Assembly: GCA_002450905.1 (NCBI GenBank)
Contig: DKAT01000083.1
Location: 1 to 64,000 of the forward strand
DNA: 64,000 nt
Direction of reading: 5' to 3'
DNA from: Spirochaetia bacterium UBA6919
GTDB taxonomy: Bacteria; Spirochaetota; UBA6919
The position numbers and the translations under genes are program-made. The notes under the pieces are model-generated. The model saw only the letters and a list, made by a program, of their open reading frames with translations, was not told where the DNA came from and made no database searches. Of this stretch, positions 38,594 to 48,460 are shown piece by piece. Numbering within the stretch: the first letter of the stretch is position 1; each line of letters begins with the position of its first letter.

Positions 38594-39364
38594 ATGGTTC
38601 AAAACATATTACAAGAAATTATCCAAAATAAACGTCTGGAAGTTGAATATAAGAAAAAACATTTCCCCCTTAAGGATTTAGAATATAATTTAGATCCAAT
38701 TCCATTTTTAACAAATCATACCAAGGGAAATCTCTTTCTAATAGCTGAAGTTAAAAAGGCTTCCCCTTCTAAAGGTATTATCAGAGAGGATTTTAATCCA
38801 ACTGAAATTGCGAAAATATATGAAGAATCCGGTGCAGGGGCTATATCCGTATTAACTGATGAAAAATACTTTCAAGGGCATTTAGATTATCTGAAAGCCA
38901 TCCGAAAAGTAGTTCAGTTACCAGTTTTGAGAAAAGATTTTATTATCGATCCTTATCAAATCATGGAAGGGCTCATCGCAGGCGCCAGTGCAGTATTACT
39001 TATAGTTGCCGTTTTAAGTCCAAGTCAATTAAAGGAGTACATCCATTATTCTTATGAAAACAAATTAACTCCCCTTGTTGAAATCCATGATGAAGAAGAA
39101 TTAAAAATAGCTCTAGAATGTGGAGCCAATCTCATTGGTATCAATAATCGTAACTTAAAAACATTTGCTACAGACATTCATCTTACAAAGAGACTTGTTC
39201 CGATGATTCCAACAGGGAAAATAATAATATCAGAAAGCGGTATCCATTCTAAAGAAGATATGCAATATATTCAATCTATTGGTGCTGATGGAGTGCTTAT
39301 TGGAGAAGCTTTTATGAAAGAAAAAGACATAGCGATGAAAGTGAGAGAACTTTTACAAAAATAA
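38594..39364 (+). CDS. trpC: Indole-3-glycerol-phosphate synthase
   Basis: 256 residues, a TIM-barrel enzyme that closes the indole ring in tryptophan synthesis. Conserved elements are all present: the N-terminal IIQNKRLEVEYKK helix, AEVKKASPSKG with the catalytic Lys, AISVLTDEKYFQG, PVLRKDFIIDPYQI with the second Lys, GINNRNLKTF and SESGI. No other trp gene is adjacent, so the pathway is dispersed, like aroK. It ends 89 bases before the YtxH operon, which has its own promoter. Confidence 0.96.
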   Translation: MVQNILQEIIQNKRLEVEYKKKHFPLKDLEYNLDPIPFLTNHTKGNLFLIAEVKKASPSKGIIREDFNPTEIAKIYEESGAGAISVLTDEKYFQGHLDYLKAIRKVVQLPVLRKDFIIDPYQIMEGLIAGASAVLLIVAVLSPSQLKEYIHYSYENKLTPLVEIHDEEELKIALECGANLIGINNRNLKTFATDIHLTKRLVPMIPTGKIIISESGIHSKEDMQYIQSIGADGVLIGEAFMKEKDIAMKVRELLQK

Positions 39365-39377
39365 ATTAAAGGTTTGC

Positions 39378-39405
39378 TTGACATTTTTAAAATATGTGCT
39401 ACCAT
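39378..39405 (+). promoter_or_regulatory. Sigma-70-type promoter of the YtxH operon
   Basis: A perfect TTGACA (39378-39383) is followed after 16 bases by TACCAT (39400-39405), 4 of 6 to TATAAT. Transcription would start near 39412, about 42 bases before the first ytxH ATG. This is the best -35 box in the window and would allow expression independent of trpC. Confidence 0.55.
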
Positions 39406-39453
39406 TAAATGTCTTCACTTTATAAAATATTATTTTTTGAAGAGGAGAACATT

Positions 39454-39627
39454 ATGTCAGAAGATAAAGAAATCTTATTATCTTTCCTTGCTGGAAGCCT
39501 ACTGGGGGCAGGTATAGCCCTTTTGTTCGCACCTCAATCAGGGGATAAGACACGGAAAAACATTAAAAAATTATCTCAAAACATGAAAGATCGTGTAAAT
39601 CTAACCCATTTTGTTAATGATATATAA
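39454..39627 (+). CDS. YtxH-domain small membrane protein 1
   Basis: 57 residues from the ATG at 39454, preceded by AGAGGAG; an in-frame ATG at 39409 lacks a site. The glycine-rich membrane helix LLSFLAGSLLGAGIALLFAPQSG with the terminal SGDKTRK is the YtxH signature. These proteins sit in the inner membrane with a cytosolic amphipathic tail and are often stress-induced. The tail here is unusually short compared with its neighbour. It is first of three genes (gaps of 10 and 16 bases). Confidence 0.8.
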   Translation: MSEDKEILLSFLAGSLLGAGIALLFAPQSGDKTRKNIKKLSQNMKDRVNLTHFVNDI

Positions 39628-39637
39628 GGAGTTTGTC

Positions 39638-39922
39638 ATGAGTCGAGAGAGCGGAAGTAATTTATTAGCATTTTTAGTTGGAGGATTAATGGGAGCTGGT
39701 TTAGCCCTATTATTTGCTCCAAGATCAGGGCGGGAGACCAGGGAACAGATAAGAGAATATGCAAAAGATCTTGAGTCCAAGGTAAAGGATCAGGTGGAGG
39801 ATGTTAAAAAATATACATCTGAAGAAATTGATAAATTGAAAGATCGGGCAAAATCAGCTGTTGAACATGGCAAAAAGGCTTTTAAAGAAGAATTACACAA
39901 GTCTCAGAACGACGAAGCCTGA
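39638..39922 (+). CDS. YtxH-domain small membrane protein 2
   Basis: 94 residues from the ATG at 39638, with AAGGAG 8 bases upstream. A YtxH membrane helix (LLAFLVGGLMGAGLALLFAP) ends in RSGRETREQIREY, followed by a ~60-residue amphipathic, highly charged helix (VKDQVEDVKKYTSEEIDKLK) likely to form a coiled coil on the cytosolic side. It is a tandem paralogue of the preceding gene. Probably a general-stress membrane protein; the molecular role of YtxH proteins is not established. Confidence 0.85.
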   Translation: MSRESGSNLLAFLVGGLMGAGLALLFAPRSGRETREQIREYAKDLESKVKDQVEDVKKYTSEEIDKLKDRAKSAVEHGKKAFKEELHKSQNDEA

Positions 39923-39938
39923 ATATTTTTAATTCAAT

Positions 39939-40286
39939 ATGACTATCATAGAAATCTGCTTAATCCTAATTACGATTATTCTGGTGGTTCGCAGCCTTAT
40001 TGAGTTGGTTATTATTCTTGTTACGACAAAAAAAGCTTTTCAGATCATCAATAAGTCAAAAGAAGCCGTTAATAATCTCAAGGAAGTATCCCAACTCGTC
40101 CGAAATGAAACAAAAAATATTACCGAGATGGTCAATAAAACATCTCATGATTTTCAAGATAAAATCGATACTTTTAAGGGTGTTATAGATAAAATAATAA
40201 AAAATCTTTCACTATTAAATTCTGTTTTAGTGGGCGTCATCTCAACAATAAACTTCTTTTCTAAACCCGATGATCATAAAAAATGA
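39939..40286 (+). CDS. DUF948-like membrane coiled-coil protein
   Basis: 115 residues. An N-terminal membrane span (~4-28) precedes a long helix (NKSKEAVNNLKEVSQLVRNE, then MVNKTSHDFQDKIDTFK) and a weakly hydrophobic end. This is the layout of DUF948/YoxC-like proteins, which commonly sit beside ytxH genes. It is last in the three-gene operon and probably forms a membrane-tethered coiled coil with the YtxH proteins. Confidence 0.7.
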   Translation: MTIIEICLILITIILVVRSLIELVIILVTTKKAFQIINKSKEAVNNLKEVSQLVRNETKNITEMVNKTSHDFQDKIDTFKGVIDKIIKNLSLLNSVLVGVISTINFFSKPDDHKK

Positions 40287-40370
40287 TTAATCAATGAATG
40301 TAATTGTATGAGAAATTGTTCAATTCATTAAAAATTAAAAATATCGAATGATTCAATCTATAAAAAATAT

Positions 40371-41915
40371 ATGCGTTTTGAAAAATCAAATCTAATCGAT
40401 GATATTTTTTTATGTCAATTTTCACAAACCACAGAAATTCGTAATACTTTAAAATATATATATGCCTCTTTAACTACTCCACAAGAATTATCCAATATCC
40501 TTCCAAAATATATTTCCCCCGTTTATATCTATAAAGACATACCATTTTATATTTTATTTGATGAAAAAGATTTCCAAAACCAATCAGTCATTATCAATGA
40601 TCTTATAAAAAATATCTCCACTCACGTAAAAGATTTTATAGAAGTGTCATCGTTAAAAAAATGTCATCCTAAAATGGGTGAATCCAAAAAAGTTTCAGAA
40701 ATAAATAATCTATTTCCATCTCAAAATATAATTTATCATTGCGAGGCATACTATAAAATTGATTCATGTGAAGCTTACCTATCCATAATTATCCCTAAAA
40801 ATACCCTGGACATACTAATCCGTTTAATACTCCATAAAAATACATCTTCTGTAAATGATTTTAAAGATTTTTATCATATTTTATCCCATCTGAGAACTGA
40901 TTTTTATCGAAAGAACCTCCAATTCCCTTTTAACGTAATAGATTTTTTGAATATTCTTCCTGATTCTGATCTACAACGGGTTCTTGGAATCATGTTGAGT
41001 AATAATCTCATGAGTTACGATATGTTATGGGCACTTGGGACTAAGATGGATAATGGCATTGAACGGATATCCAATAACTTATCCCGAAATCAACAGGAAG
41101 AATTTCAGGAAGCCATAAAAAAAAATAATCAAAATCCGGATTATCGTTGGGTTGAAATTGCTATTTATCAAATAGGTTTAAGTTTGGATGAACAAATTAA
41201 GGAAAAAAGAATTGATTCCCCCCATATCCTACGCCTGAAATCAATAATTCACGATATATACTTAAAAGAATTAAAATACTTTTTCCTTATAAATCCTTTT
41301 GAACAATGGATTGAGAAAGCAATCGAAGAAGGTATTATCCAAAATGTTTTGTCCCAGTGTAATGATTTAAATCTTGCTAAATCTTTTGTTAAAATAAGTC
41401 CTGATTCCATGTCCCTTGTTGTTAAAAATCTCTCAAAACGAAAATATCAGTTAATGATAGAAGATATTGAATACCAGAAAAAAAATATTTCTCCTGATGA
41501 AATTATATTAGCACAATATGAGTTCGTAAAAACATTTATTAATTTAAATTATAATAACTTATCCCAGGATGAAAAGAAATTGGAATACTACTTACCAAGA
41601 TTTAAAACAATAAATGATTTGGACTTTGTTGTAAATACTGTTGGACCTATAGAATTCTGCCTCGCTTCTCTCACACTGCCCATCCAATTAAAACAATTTC
41701 TTGTAAAAAACCTCAAACCCCCCATCAAATATTTTATCAGTTATTTTCTATTAAATAAAATAAAACTAAATTTCCCATATGGTGAACATCGTATCGATAA
41801 GGCTGTTCAACACGTTATAAAAACAATTTACCAACTGGAACAGGAAAATAAAATATCTCTAAAAACTCCTGTAGAAAATGTTTCAGAAACAAATACAAGT
41901 AATTTTGTTCAGTAA
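40371..41915 (+). CDS. FliG-like orphan protein
   Basis: 514 residues, cytosolic. The first ~200 residues are unassigned. From ~190 three segments recall FliG repeats: FLNILPDSDLQRVLGIMLSN with the later ISNNLSRNQQEEF, then SMSLVVKNLSKRKYQLMIED with DEIILAQYEFVKTFINL (compare FliG NMSKRAAEMLxEDxE), and a third (LDFVVNTVGPIEFCLASL) ending in VIKTIYQLEQENKI. FliG is the flagellar rotor protein that contacts the stator; the charged C-terminal rotor helix is not obvious here, so this is probably a divergent homologue with another role. There is no good ribosome-binding site, and no flagellar genes are adjacent. Confidence 0.55.
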   Translation: MRFEKSNLIDDIFLCQFSQTTEIRNTLKYIYASLTTPQELSNILPKYISPVYIYKDIPFYILFDEKDFQNQSVIINDLIKNISTHVKDFIEVSSLKKCHPKMGESKKVSEINNLFPSQNIIYHCEAYYKIDSCEAYLSIIIPKNTLDILIRLILHKNTSSVNDFKDFYHILSHLRTDFYRKNLQFPFNVIDFLNILPDSDLQRVLGIMLSNNLMSYDMLWALGTKMDNGIERISNNLSRNQQEEFQEAIKKNNQNPDYRWVEIAIYQIGLSLDEQIKEKRIDSPHILRLKSIIHDIYLKELKYFFLINPFEQWIEKAIEEGIIQNVLSQCNDLNLAKSFVKISPDSMSLVVKNLSKRKYQLMIEDIEYQKKNISPDEIILAQYEFVKTFINLNYNNLSQDEKKLEYYLPRFKTINDLDFVVNTVGPIEFCLASLTLPIQLKQFLVKNLKPPIKYFISYFLLNKIKLNFPYGEHRIDKAVQHVIKTIYQLEQENKISLKTPVENVSETNTSNFVQ

Positions 41916-41937
41916 AATAAATTAATACATCCTGCCC

Positions 41938-41965
41938 TTGACTTTCTATAATAAAATATTATTCT
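41938..41965 (+). promoter_or_regulatory. Possible promoter upstream of the kinase pseudogene
   Basis: TTGACT (41938-41943) and TATTCT (41960-41965) are 16 bases apart, 5/6 and 4/6 matches to the sigma-70 boxes. It lies 22 bases after the FliG-like gene and about 175 bases before the kinase start, implying a long leader. The rest of the gap shows no structure I can support. Confidence 0.3.
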
Positions 41966-42140
41966 TAATAAAGTGACTTCATCCGAAATGTAAGAAAATA
42001 AATAAATGGTTGTTGATTCCGGTTTATAGAAATCTACCTAAAATAAATTCAATTAGAGTATATACATCTAAACATTTGATCATAATTAAGTTATCGAACA
42101 ATTCAATACATCTATCACAATAAATTAAACTTATTTATTT

Positions 42141-44469
42141 ATGGAAAATCAACATCATCAAAATCTTATACCCATTCTAGATGCCATCCCTCTTCCCATT
42201 GCTTATGCTAATTTAAATGAAAAACATATTTTATTTAATCATAATTATCTTAATTTCTATGGAATAAATAAAGAACATCTTATTAATAATTCCATTAAGG
42301 ATTTAATTGGTATTTCAAATTACTCCAAACGAGAATCCCACATAAAAAAAGCACTTTCGGGAGAATTATCTGTCTTTGAATACTCCCAGAGTGACAATCA
42401 TGGATCGGTAACTCACTATGAGATTCATCATACTCCTATTAAAAATAATTTTCAAACCGTAGATGGTATCCTGATAACAATTATTGATATAACATCACAA
42501 AAAATGTTAATTGATACAATAACTAAAAAAAATGAATACTTCAAAATATTTGTAGAAAAATCAAAAGATATGATTTCCATACACGATAAAGATTTCCGTT
42601 ATATATACACAAATCCCACAAACGAACGATTATCGGGAATTTCAAGGGAGTTCTGTACAGGAAAAACATTTAAAGAACTTGGACTAGTTTCGGAAGAAAG
42701 GGCAGATCAATTGCATGGGCTTATTCTCAAAATATTTAATGACGCAAAAGATATAGAATTAACCTATGAAGGTATTAGTGTTGATGGAGTGACAAGACAT
42801 TTCAGGACTGATTTTATTCCTGAATTGAATTCCACAGGTCAGGTCGATGCTGTTATCTCTATTACCAGAGAAATTACAGACATCCATCATGTTAAAGAAG
42901 CATTAAAATCTTCTGAAATACGCTATAAAACTATTATTGATCAATCCCCGTTTAGTATCCAGATTATAAATCTTAATGGGGTGACAATTCATGTGAACCA
43001 GGCATGGAAAAATCTCTGGGGGATTACCCTAAATGATATCTAAGATTGGAATATCCTATCAGATGAACAACTTATCAAAAATAATACAATTTCCTATATC
43101 CAAAAAGCATTTGAAGGTACTCCTCAAAAATTACCAGTTATCGAATATGATACAAATAAAATCCCATATATTCAGAATGGGAAGAAAAAATATGTCTCTG
43201 CAGCAATTTACCCCATAAAAAATGATATAAATCAAGTCATTGAAATAATTTTAATCCATGAAGATGTCACTGAGCAAATTAAAATTCAAAAAGAAAAAGA
43301 ATTACTCAAAGAACAATTCCATCATGCCCAGAAACTCGAATCCATCGCCATTTTAACTGAGGGTATAGCCCATGATTTTAACAATCTAATGGGGTCCATT
43401 AAAGGATATCTCCAGCTTTCAATGGATAAATTAAATACAGATAATAACAACGATTCAATTTTATATTATATGAATCAAATGGAGAAAGTATCGGATCGGG
43501 CTACCCAATTTGTTCAGCAATTGTTTCAATTTAGTAGAAAAGATTCATCAGTTCAAAAAAATATTAATATTAATGATATTATTAAAAACTTAATTTCAAT
43601 GCTTCACCATATTATAGGAGATAAAATTATACTGAATTGTCATCTTGGGGATAAAATTAATTTGATCCGAGGAGAAATATCGAGTATTGAACAAATTCTA
43701 ATGAATCTTATAATCAATGCCAAAGATGAATTGTCTCAGGGCGGCGTAATTTCTATAGTTACAAAAAATATTAAAATGGAACAAAATATTTATTCTGGTT
43801 CTGAGGTAATTCCAGGAGAATATGTAGAAATTAATGTCATCGATTCAGGAAGAGGTGTTAGTAAAGAAATTGCACCCCAAATATTTAATTCTTCTTTTAC
43901 CACAAAGGATCTTGGCAAAGGAACAGGTCTTGGATTATTTGTTGTAAAAAATCTGATTGAACAACACAATGGATATATATACCTTGATCAGTCAGTAAAA
44001 CAAGGGAGTAAATTTGTTCTTTTAATTCCATCAACTCCTGATAAAAATGTACAGGATAAGCCAATGGAATTAGCCGATATGACTTTCAATTCATCAGTTA
44101 ATAAAAAACAAAAAATATTAGCTGTCGATGACGATAAAAGTATACTTGATTTTATAAAATTATCCCTTATGAATAATAAGTATCAGGTCTTTACAGCAGA
44201 AGATCTATCCAGTGCCATCAATTTATTTAAAGATAATCAAAATATTTTTGATCTGTTATTCTATGATTTAAGCAAGACAGATGATGAAACCATTCATTTA
44301 TTAGATGAAATTTATTCCTTAAAACCTAAATTGAATATAATTTTAGCAACAAATACTGAGGATCAAAATATTATTCAAAAAAAAAATGACAAGTGGTTCT
44401 ATCCAATTTATTAAAAAACCATACCACTTAAATACGTTACTAAATGCTGTACAAAATACCTTTAATTAG
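42141..44469 (+). pseudogene. Three-PAS hybrid histidine kinase, disrupted by a stop and a frameshift
   Basis: One original gene of about 775 codons. PAS domains lie at ~42150-42520, 42540-42890 and 42900-43280. A TAA at 43041-43043 cuts the third PAS, but the same frame continues at once (DWNILSDEQLIKNN) into HisKA (GIAHDFNNLMGSIKGY), HATPase (MNLIINAKDEL, DSGRGV, GKGTGLGL) and a receiver (ILAVDDDKS, phospho-Asp in LFYDLS). A second lesion is a run of ten A at 44377-44386: in frame the protein ends at 44414, but one base less restores a normal receiver end (FIKKPYHLNTLLNAVQNTFN) to the TAG at 44467-44469. Catalytic motifs are otherwise intact, so decay is recent. No membrane span is visible. 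Confidence 0.85.
44377..44386 (+). repeat. A10 homopolymer at the kinase frameshift
   Basis: Ten consecutive A separate ATTATTC from TGACAAG. Nine A would keep the receiver domain in frame with its natural C-terminus. Runs of this length slip during replication and transcription, so the frame may vary between cells, or the run may be a sequencing error. Confidence 0.7.
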
Positions 44470-44620
44470 TAAATAAGTTGATATTTCTTTGCTTTCATTG
44501 AAAATCAGATTAATCCCTTATGATTTTTATACCAAAAATCTTTAATTGATGATGAAATTATTTAAAACTTGACTCCGAGAGGACACATCAAACTATATTC
44601 TTAATAGTTTAAAAATAAAA

Positions 44621-44887
44621 GTGTATTATAAAAATTATACTGTAATAATACGAAATGTTTTATTGTTTCTCATAATAGGACTTATAATTTGGGGAGGTGG
44701 ATATTTATTTACTTTACTTCTCATCCAATTGGGTTTTAATATAATAAAATTATTGAGTCATCCAGTATTTTATATATTTCTCATCGGATTTTTCCTTATC
44801 TATGCAGTGTCATCCAATTTTATTTTTAAAATACTCAAAGTAGAAAATAAATTAATTAATTATCATTTGGCTCTATCTTATTTATAA
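44621..44887 (+). CDS. Small membrane orphan
   Basis: 88 residues from a GTG without a clear ribosome-binding site. Two membrane spans (about residues 11-36, NVLLFLIIGLIIWGGGYLFTLLL, and 47-68, VFYIFLIGFFLIYAV) are joined by a short loop. Its stop overlaps the ATG of the next small frame (TAATG), suggesting translational coupling. No family recognised. It could be spurious, but the two clean hydrophobic segments support a real protein. Confidence 0.45.
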   Translation: MYYKNYTVIIRNVLLFLIIGLIIWGGGYLFTLLLIQLGFNIIKLLSHPVFYIFLIGFFLIYAVSSNFIFKILKVENKLINYHLALSYL

Positions 44888-45027
44888 TGAATATCACTCT
44901 GGATCTACTTATTGTATTTCCCCACCTGAACAATATCCCTTTTTTTTCCTATCCAGTCACTTATTTAGGATATACTCTTCTATTCATTACCCCTATTTTG
45001 ACATATTTGTATACCAGCAAGAGATAA
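44887..45027 (+). CDS. Very small membrane orphan coupled to the preceding gene
   Basis: 46 residues beginning at the ATG that shares its A with the preceding stop (TAATG). The sequence is hydrophobic throughout, with segments ITLDLLIVF and YLGYTLLFITPILTYLY, ending in a basic SKR, so one or two membrane passes are plausible. Support is the coupling and the composition only. The 259 bases after it, up to prkA, are AT-rich without a clear promoter; a weak hairpin (CCTT and AAGG around 45136-45149, then T6) might be a terminator. Confidence 0.35.
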   Translation: MNITLDLLIVFPHLNNIPFFSYPVTYLGYTLLFITPILTYLYTSKR

Positions 45028-45286
45028 ATATTCATTGATAAGATGCTCAAGTATATATAAATCTCAAAATCTTTGATAATCTTTTGAATAAAATTGATAT
45101 AAATCACTATAGCCTGTGTTATAACTTTAGGAAACCTTCTAAAAAAGGATTTTTTGTGAAATATAAATATTATTTAGAGATCGGAAGGGATGACGATAAT
45201 CTGTATATATATTAAGCAATAATATCAGGTGGTTAGTAAGTATAAACTATTTATAAATCAAGTTTCATAATATTGGGGGATACCAG

Positions 45287-47332
45287 ATGCCAACAAAAAA
45301 AGATGTGGTGGGGGTTTTAAGAAATCTTTCTGGAAAGCTCTTTGAGGATGAGAACTGGACAGGAACCTTTGAGGATTATCTTCAACTTGTTCAGGAGAAT
45401 CCAAAAGTTGCAAGGACAGCTTATCAGCGAATGTATGATATGATTATGTCCCATGGTACAGAAACAATTAAAACGTCAAGTGGTATTTCTACACGATATA
45501 ATTTTTTTAATAACAGTGAGATTGGTGGACATGACACGGTCTACGGACTGAATAATGCTATTATGAAATTGATTCATGTGTTTAAATCTGCAGCAAGGCA
45601 ATATGGTGCAGAAAAAAGAGTTATTCTGTTACATGGACCCGTTGGTAGCTCTAAAAGTACAATAGTTCGACTTCTAAAAAAAGGGATTGAAGCATACTCC
45701 CGAACTAAGGATGGTGCTCTTTATTCTTTCAGCTGGAATATACCCAATGAACCACACCCTGTCCCATGCCCAATGCATGAAGAACCTTTAAAACTTATCC
45801 CGCTGGACTTCAGAAAAGAAATTATTGATGAAATGAACAAACAATTCCCTGAGGAAAATAAAATAAAAATAGCAGGTGGGTTATGTCCTGTCTGTCGCTA
45901 TAATTTTAAGCTGTTGTTAAAAGAAAATCATGGTGATTGGAAGAAAGTACTTGATAATATTACCATTCATCGTCTCATCCTATCAGAAGAAGATCGTATA
46001 GGAATAGGTACTTTTCAGCCCAAGGACGAGAAGAATCAGGATTCTACAGAACTCACTGGAGATATAAATTATCGTAAGATTGCTGAATATGGTTCAGACT
46101 CAGATCCCAGGGCATTTAATTTTGATGGGGAGTTCAATGTAGCTAATAGAGGTGTTATAGAGTTCATTGAAGTATTGAAACTCGATGTAGCGTTCTTATA
46201 TGATTTACTGAGTGCTTCACAGGAACATAAAATTAAACCAAAGAAGTTTGCCCAAACTGACATTGATGAAGTCATAATAGGACATACGAATGAACCAGAA
46301 TACAAGAGACTTCAGAATAATGAATTTATGGAAGCCCTTCGTGACAGAACTATAAAAATAGATATACCCTATATAACCCGTCTGGATGACGAAATAAAGA
46401 TATATAAAAAGGATTATCCTGAGAATACAATAGGATCTAAGCATATTGCTCCTCATACACTGACTATAGCATCCATGTGGGCTATATTAACTAGATTGGA
46501 ACAGCCTAAAAAAGCACAACTTACTCTCATGCAGAAGCTCAAGCTGTATAATGGGAAGTCTCTCCCCGGATTTACTGAAGATACCATAAAAGAATTGAAG
46601 AAAGAAGCTCCAAAGGAAGGAATGAAAGGAATCTCTCCACGATATATACAGGATAAAATATCCAATGCCCTTGTAGCAGATGTGGATGAGAATTGCCTAA
46701 ACCCATTCATGGTACTAAATGAACTTGAGGATGGTTTAGTTCACCATTCTCTGATTAGTAATGAAGATGAAAGAAAGCATTATAAAGAATTGCTGAATGT
46801 TGTTAAAACAGAATATGAGGATATTGTAAAAAATGAAGTACAAAGGGCAATATCAGCGGATGAAGATTCTATTACAAAGCTCTGTACTAACTATATTGAT
46901 AATGTCAAGGCATATACCCAGAAGGAGAAAGTAAAGAATAAATATACTGGTGAAGATGAAGAGCCCAATGAACGTTTGATGCGAAGTATTGAGGATAAGA
47001 TTGATATCCCTGAAAGTCGTAAAGATGATTTCAGACGCGAGATAATGAATTATATAGGTGCATTGGCTGTTGAAGGTAAGACATTTAATTATAAAACTAA
47101 TGAACGTTTACAAAAAGCTTTAGAACTTAAGTTGTTTGAAGACCAGAAGGACACAATTAAATTGACCAGTCTGGTATCCAGAGTGGTGGATAAGGAAACT
47201 CAAGAGAAGATTGATGTTGTCAAAAAAAGGCTCGTTGATAATTATGGATACTGTGAAGTCTGTTCAACAGATGTACTAAACTTTGTAGCGAGTATATTTG
47301 CCCGAGGGGATATTCAGCAGCAACAACTATAA
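45287..47332 (+). CDS. prkA: PrkA-family serine protein kinase (YeaG)
   Basis: 681 residues with GGGGG before the ATG. PrkA/YeaG proteins combine an AAA+ domain with a kinase-like C-terminal region and act in stationary phase, nutrient stress or sporulation. Walker [11 protein letters not shown] is at ~116-125; the metal-site-like PCPMHE and GGLCPVCR motifs in the AAA part, the GLVEFIE-equivalent [10 protein letters not shown] and the EEL-type C-terminal [15 protein letters not shown] region are conserved. It is the first gene of the conserved prkA-yeaH-spoVR module (18-bp gap to yeaH). This organism is not expected to sporulate, so a stress role is more likely. Confidence 0.95.
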   Translation: MPTKKDVVGVLRNLSGKLFEDENWTGTFEDYLQLVQENPKVARTAYQRMYDMIMSHGTETIKTSSGISTRYNFFNNSEIGGHDTVYGLNNAIMKLIHVFKSAARQYGAEKRVILLHGPVGSSKSTIVRLLKKGIEAYSRTKDGALYSFSWNIPNEPHPVPCPMHEEPLKLIPLDFRKEIIDEMNKQFPEENKIKIAGGLCPVCRYNFKLLLKENHGDWKKVLDNITIHRLILSEEDRIGIGTFQPKDEKNQDSTELTGDINYRKIAEYGSDSDPRAFNFDGEFNVANRGVIEFIEVLKLDVAFLYDLLSASQEHKIKPKKFAQTDIDEVIIGHTNEPEYKRLQNNEFMEALRDRTIKIDIPYITRLDDEIKIYKKDYPENTIGSKHIAPHTLTIASMWAILTRLEQPKKAQLTLMQKLKLYNGKSLPGFTEDTIKELKKEAPKEGMKGISPRYIQDKISNALVADVDENCLNPFMVLNELEDGLVHHSLISNEDERKHYKELLNVVKTEYEDIVKNEVQRAISADEDSITKLCTNYIDNVKAYTQKEKVKNKYTGEDEEPNERLMRSIEDKIDIPESRKDDFRREIMNYIGALAVEGKTFNYKTNERLQKALELKLFEDQKDTIKLTSLVSRVVDKETQEKIDVVKKRLVDNYGYCEVCSTDVLNFVASIFARGDIQQQQL

Positions 47333-47350
47333 ATAACTTGATGGATATTT

Positions 47351-48460
47351 ATGGCATTAAAAATAGAACAGGATTACAATCGATTTAAGAACATCGTAAA
47401 GGGCAAGATCCGCAAGGAGCTTAAGGAATACATTACCCATAGTGAGATGTTTGGCAAACAAGGTGACGACGTAATTAGTATTCCAATCCCCCAAATTGAT
47501 TTACCTCACTTTAAATTCGATCATGATCAAATGAAAGGAGTAGGTCAGGGTGATGGAGATATTGGTAGTACAATAGGAAAGGGAGATGGGCAAGGATCAG
47601 GAATTGGACAAGCTGGAGAAACACCAGGTCAGCATATCTTGGAAGTAGATGTATCCTTGGAAGAACTGGCAGAAATGCTTGGTGAAGAACTCCAGTTACC
47701 TAAAATCGAACCACGTGGAAAAAAAAATATTACTGAATCAAAAGATCGATATACTAGTGTCCGCAATGTCGGCCCTGAATCTCTAAGAAATTTTAAAAGA
47801 ACCTTCCAGCAAGCTCTCAAACGACAAATTGCAAGTGGTACGTATAATAAGCACAATCCGATTGTCATTCCTGAACGCGGAGATAAGAGGTATAAGTCAT
47901 GGAAGACCATTAAAAATCCTGAATGCAGTGCGGTTATCATATATATGATGGATGTCTCTGGTTCTATGACTGATATGCAGAAAGAAATTGTTCGTATAGA
48001 GTCTTTTTGGATAGACACCTGGTTAAGATCACAGTATAATGATATAGAATCACGCTATATAATACATGATGCCGAAGCTCGTGAGGTAGATAGAGAAACA
48101 TTTTATCACACTCGTGAAAGCGGTGGGACTAAGATATCCACTGCTTATGAGGTATGTCTTGAGATGATTAATCAGGACTATCCTTTGTCTGAATGGAATA
48201 TTTACCCATTTCACTTCTCTGACGGTGATAACTGGAGTAGAGATGATGACTATCAGTGCATCAGATTACTAAAAGAACAACTTCTCGAAAAGGCAAACCT
48301 CTTTTGTTATGGACAGGTACAAGGTGTATATGGGGTCGGTAACTTTAAAAGGGTTTTGGATGAAGCTTTCAAGAATAATGATAAACTCGTCACCAGTGAA
48401 ATCGAGGATAAAGAAGCGATTTATAGTTCTATAAAACAGTTCTTGGGGAAAGGAAAATGA
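47351..48460 (+). CDS. yeaH: YeaH/DUF444 VWA protein
   Basis: 369 residues. DUF444 proteins carry a von Willebrand A fold near the C-terminus; the MIDAS here is MDVSGSMTD (Asp ~201), followed by a conserved ESGGTKISTAYE and YPFHFSDGDNW. A Gly-rich linker (GQGDGDIGSTIGKGDGQGSG) joins the N-terminal helices to the VWA. The family always accompanies PrkA and SpoVR and is thought to be a kinase partner or substrate. The stop overlaps the spoVR start (ATGA), showing coupling. Confidence 0.95.
   Translation: MALKIEQDYNRFKNIVKGKIRKELKEYITHSEMFGKQGDDVISIPIPQIDLPHFKFDHDQMKGVGQGDGDIGSTIGKGDGQGSGIGQAGETPGQHILEVDVSLEELAEMLGEELQLPKIEPRGKKNITESKDRYTSVRNVGPESLRNFKRTFQQALKRQIASGTYNKHNPIVIPERGDKRYKSWKTIKNPECSAVIIYMMDVSGSMTDMQKEIVRIESFWIDTWLRSQYNDIESRYIIHDAEAREVDRETFYHTRESGGTKISTAYEVCLEMINQDYPLSEWNIYPFHFSDGDNWSRDDDYQCIRLLKEQLLEKANLFCYGQVQGVYGVGNFKRVLDEAFKNNDKLVTSEIEDKEAIYSSIKQFLGKGK

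Noticed and set aside
47629..48018. A 129-aa minus-strand frame
   Set aside because: Antisense shadow of the yeaH gene, which has full family motifs.
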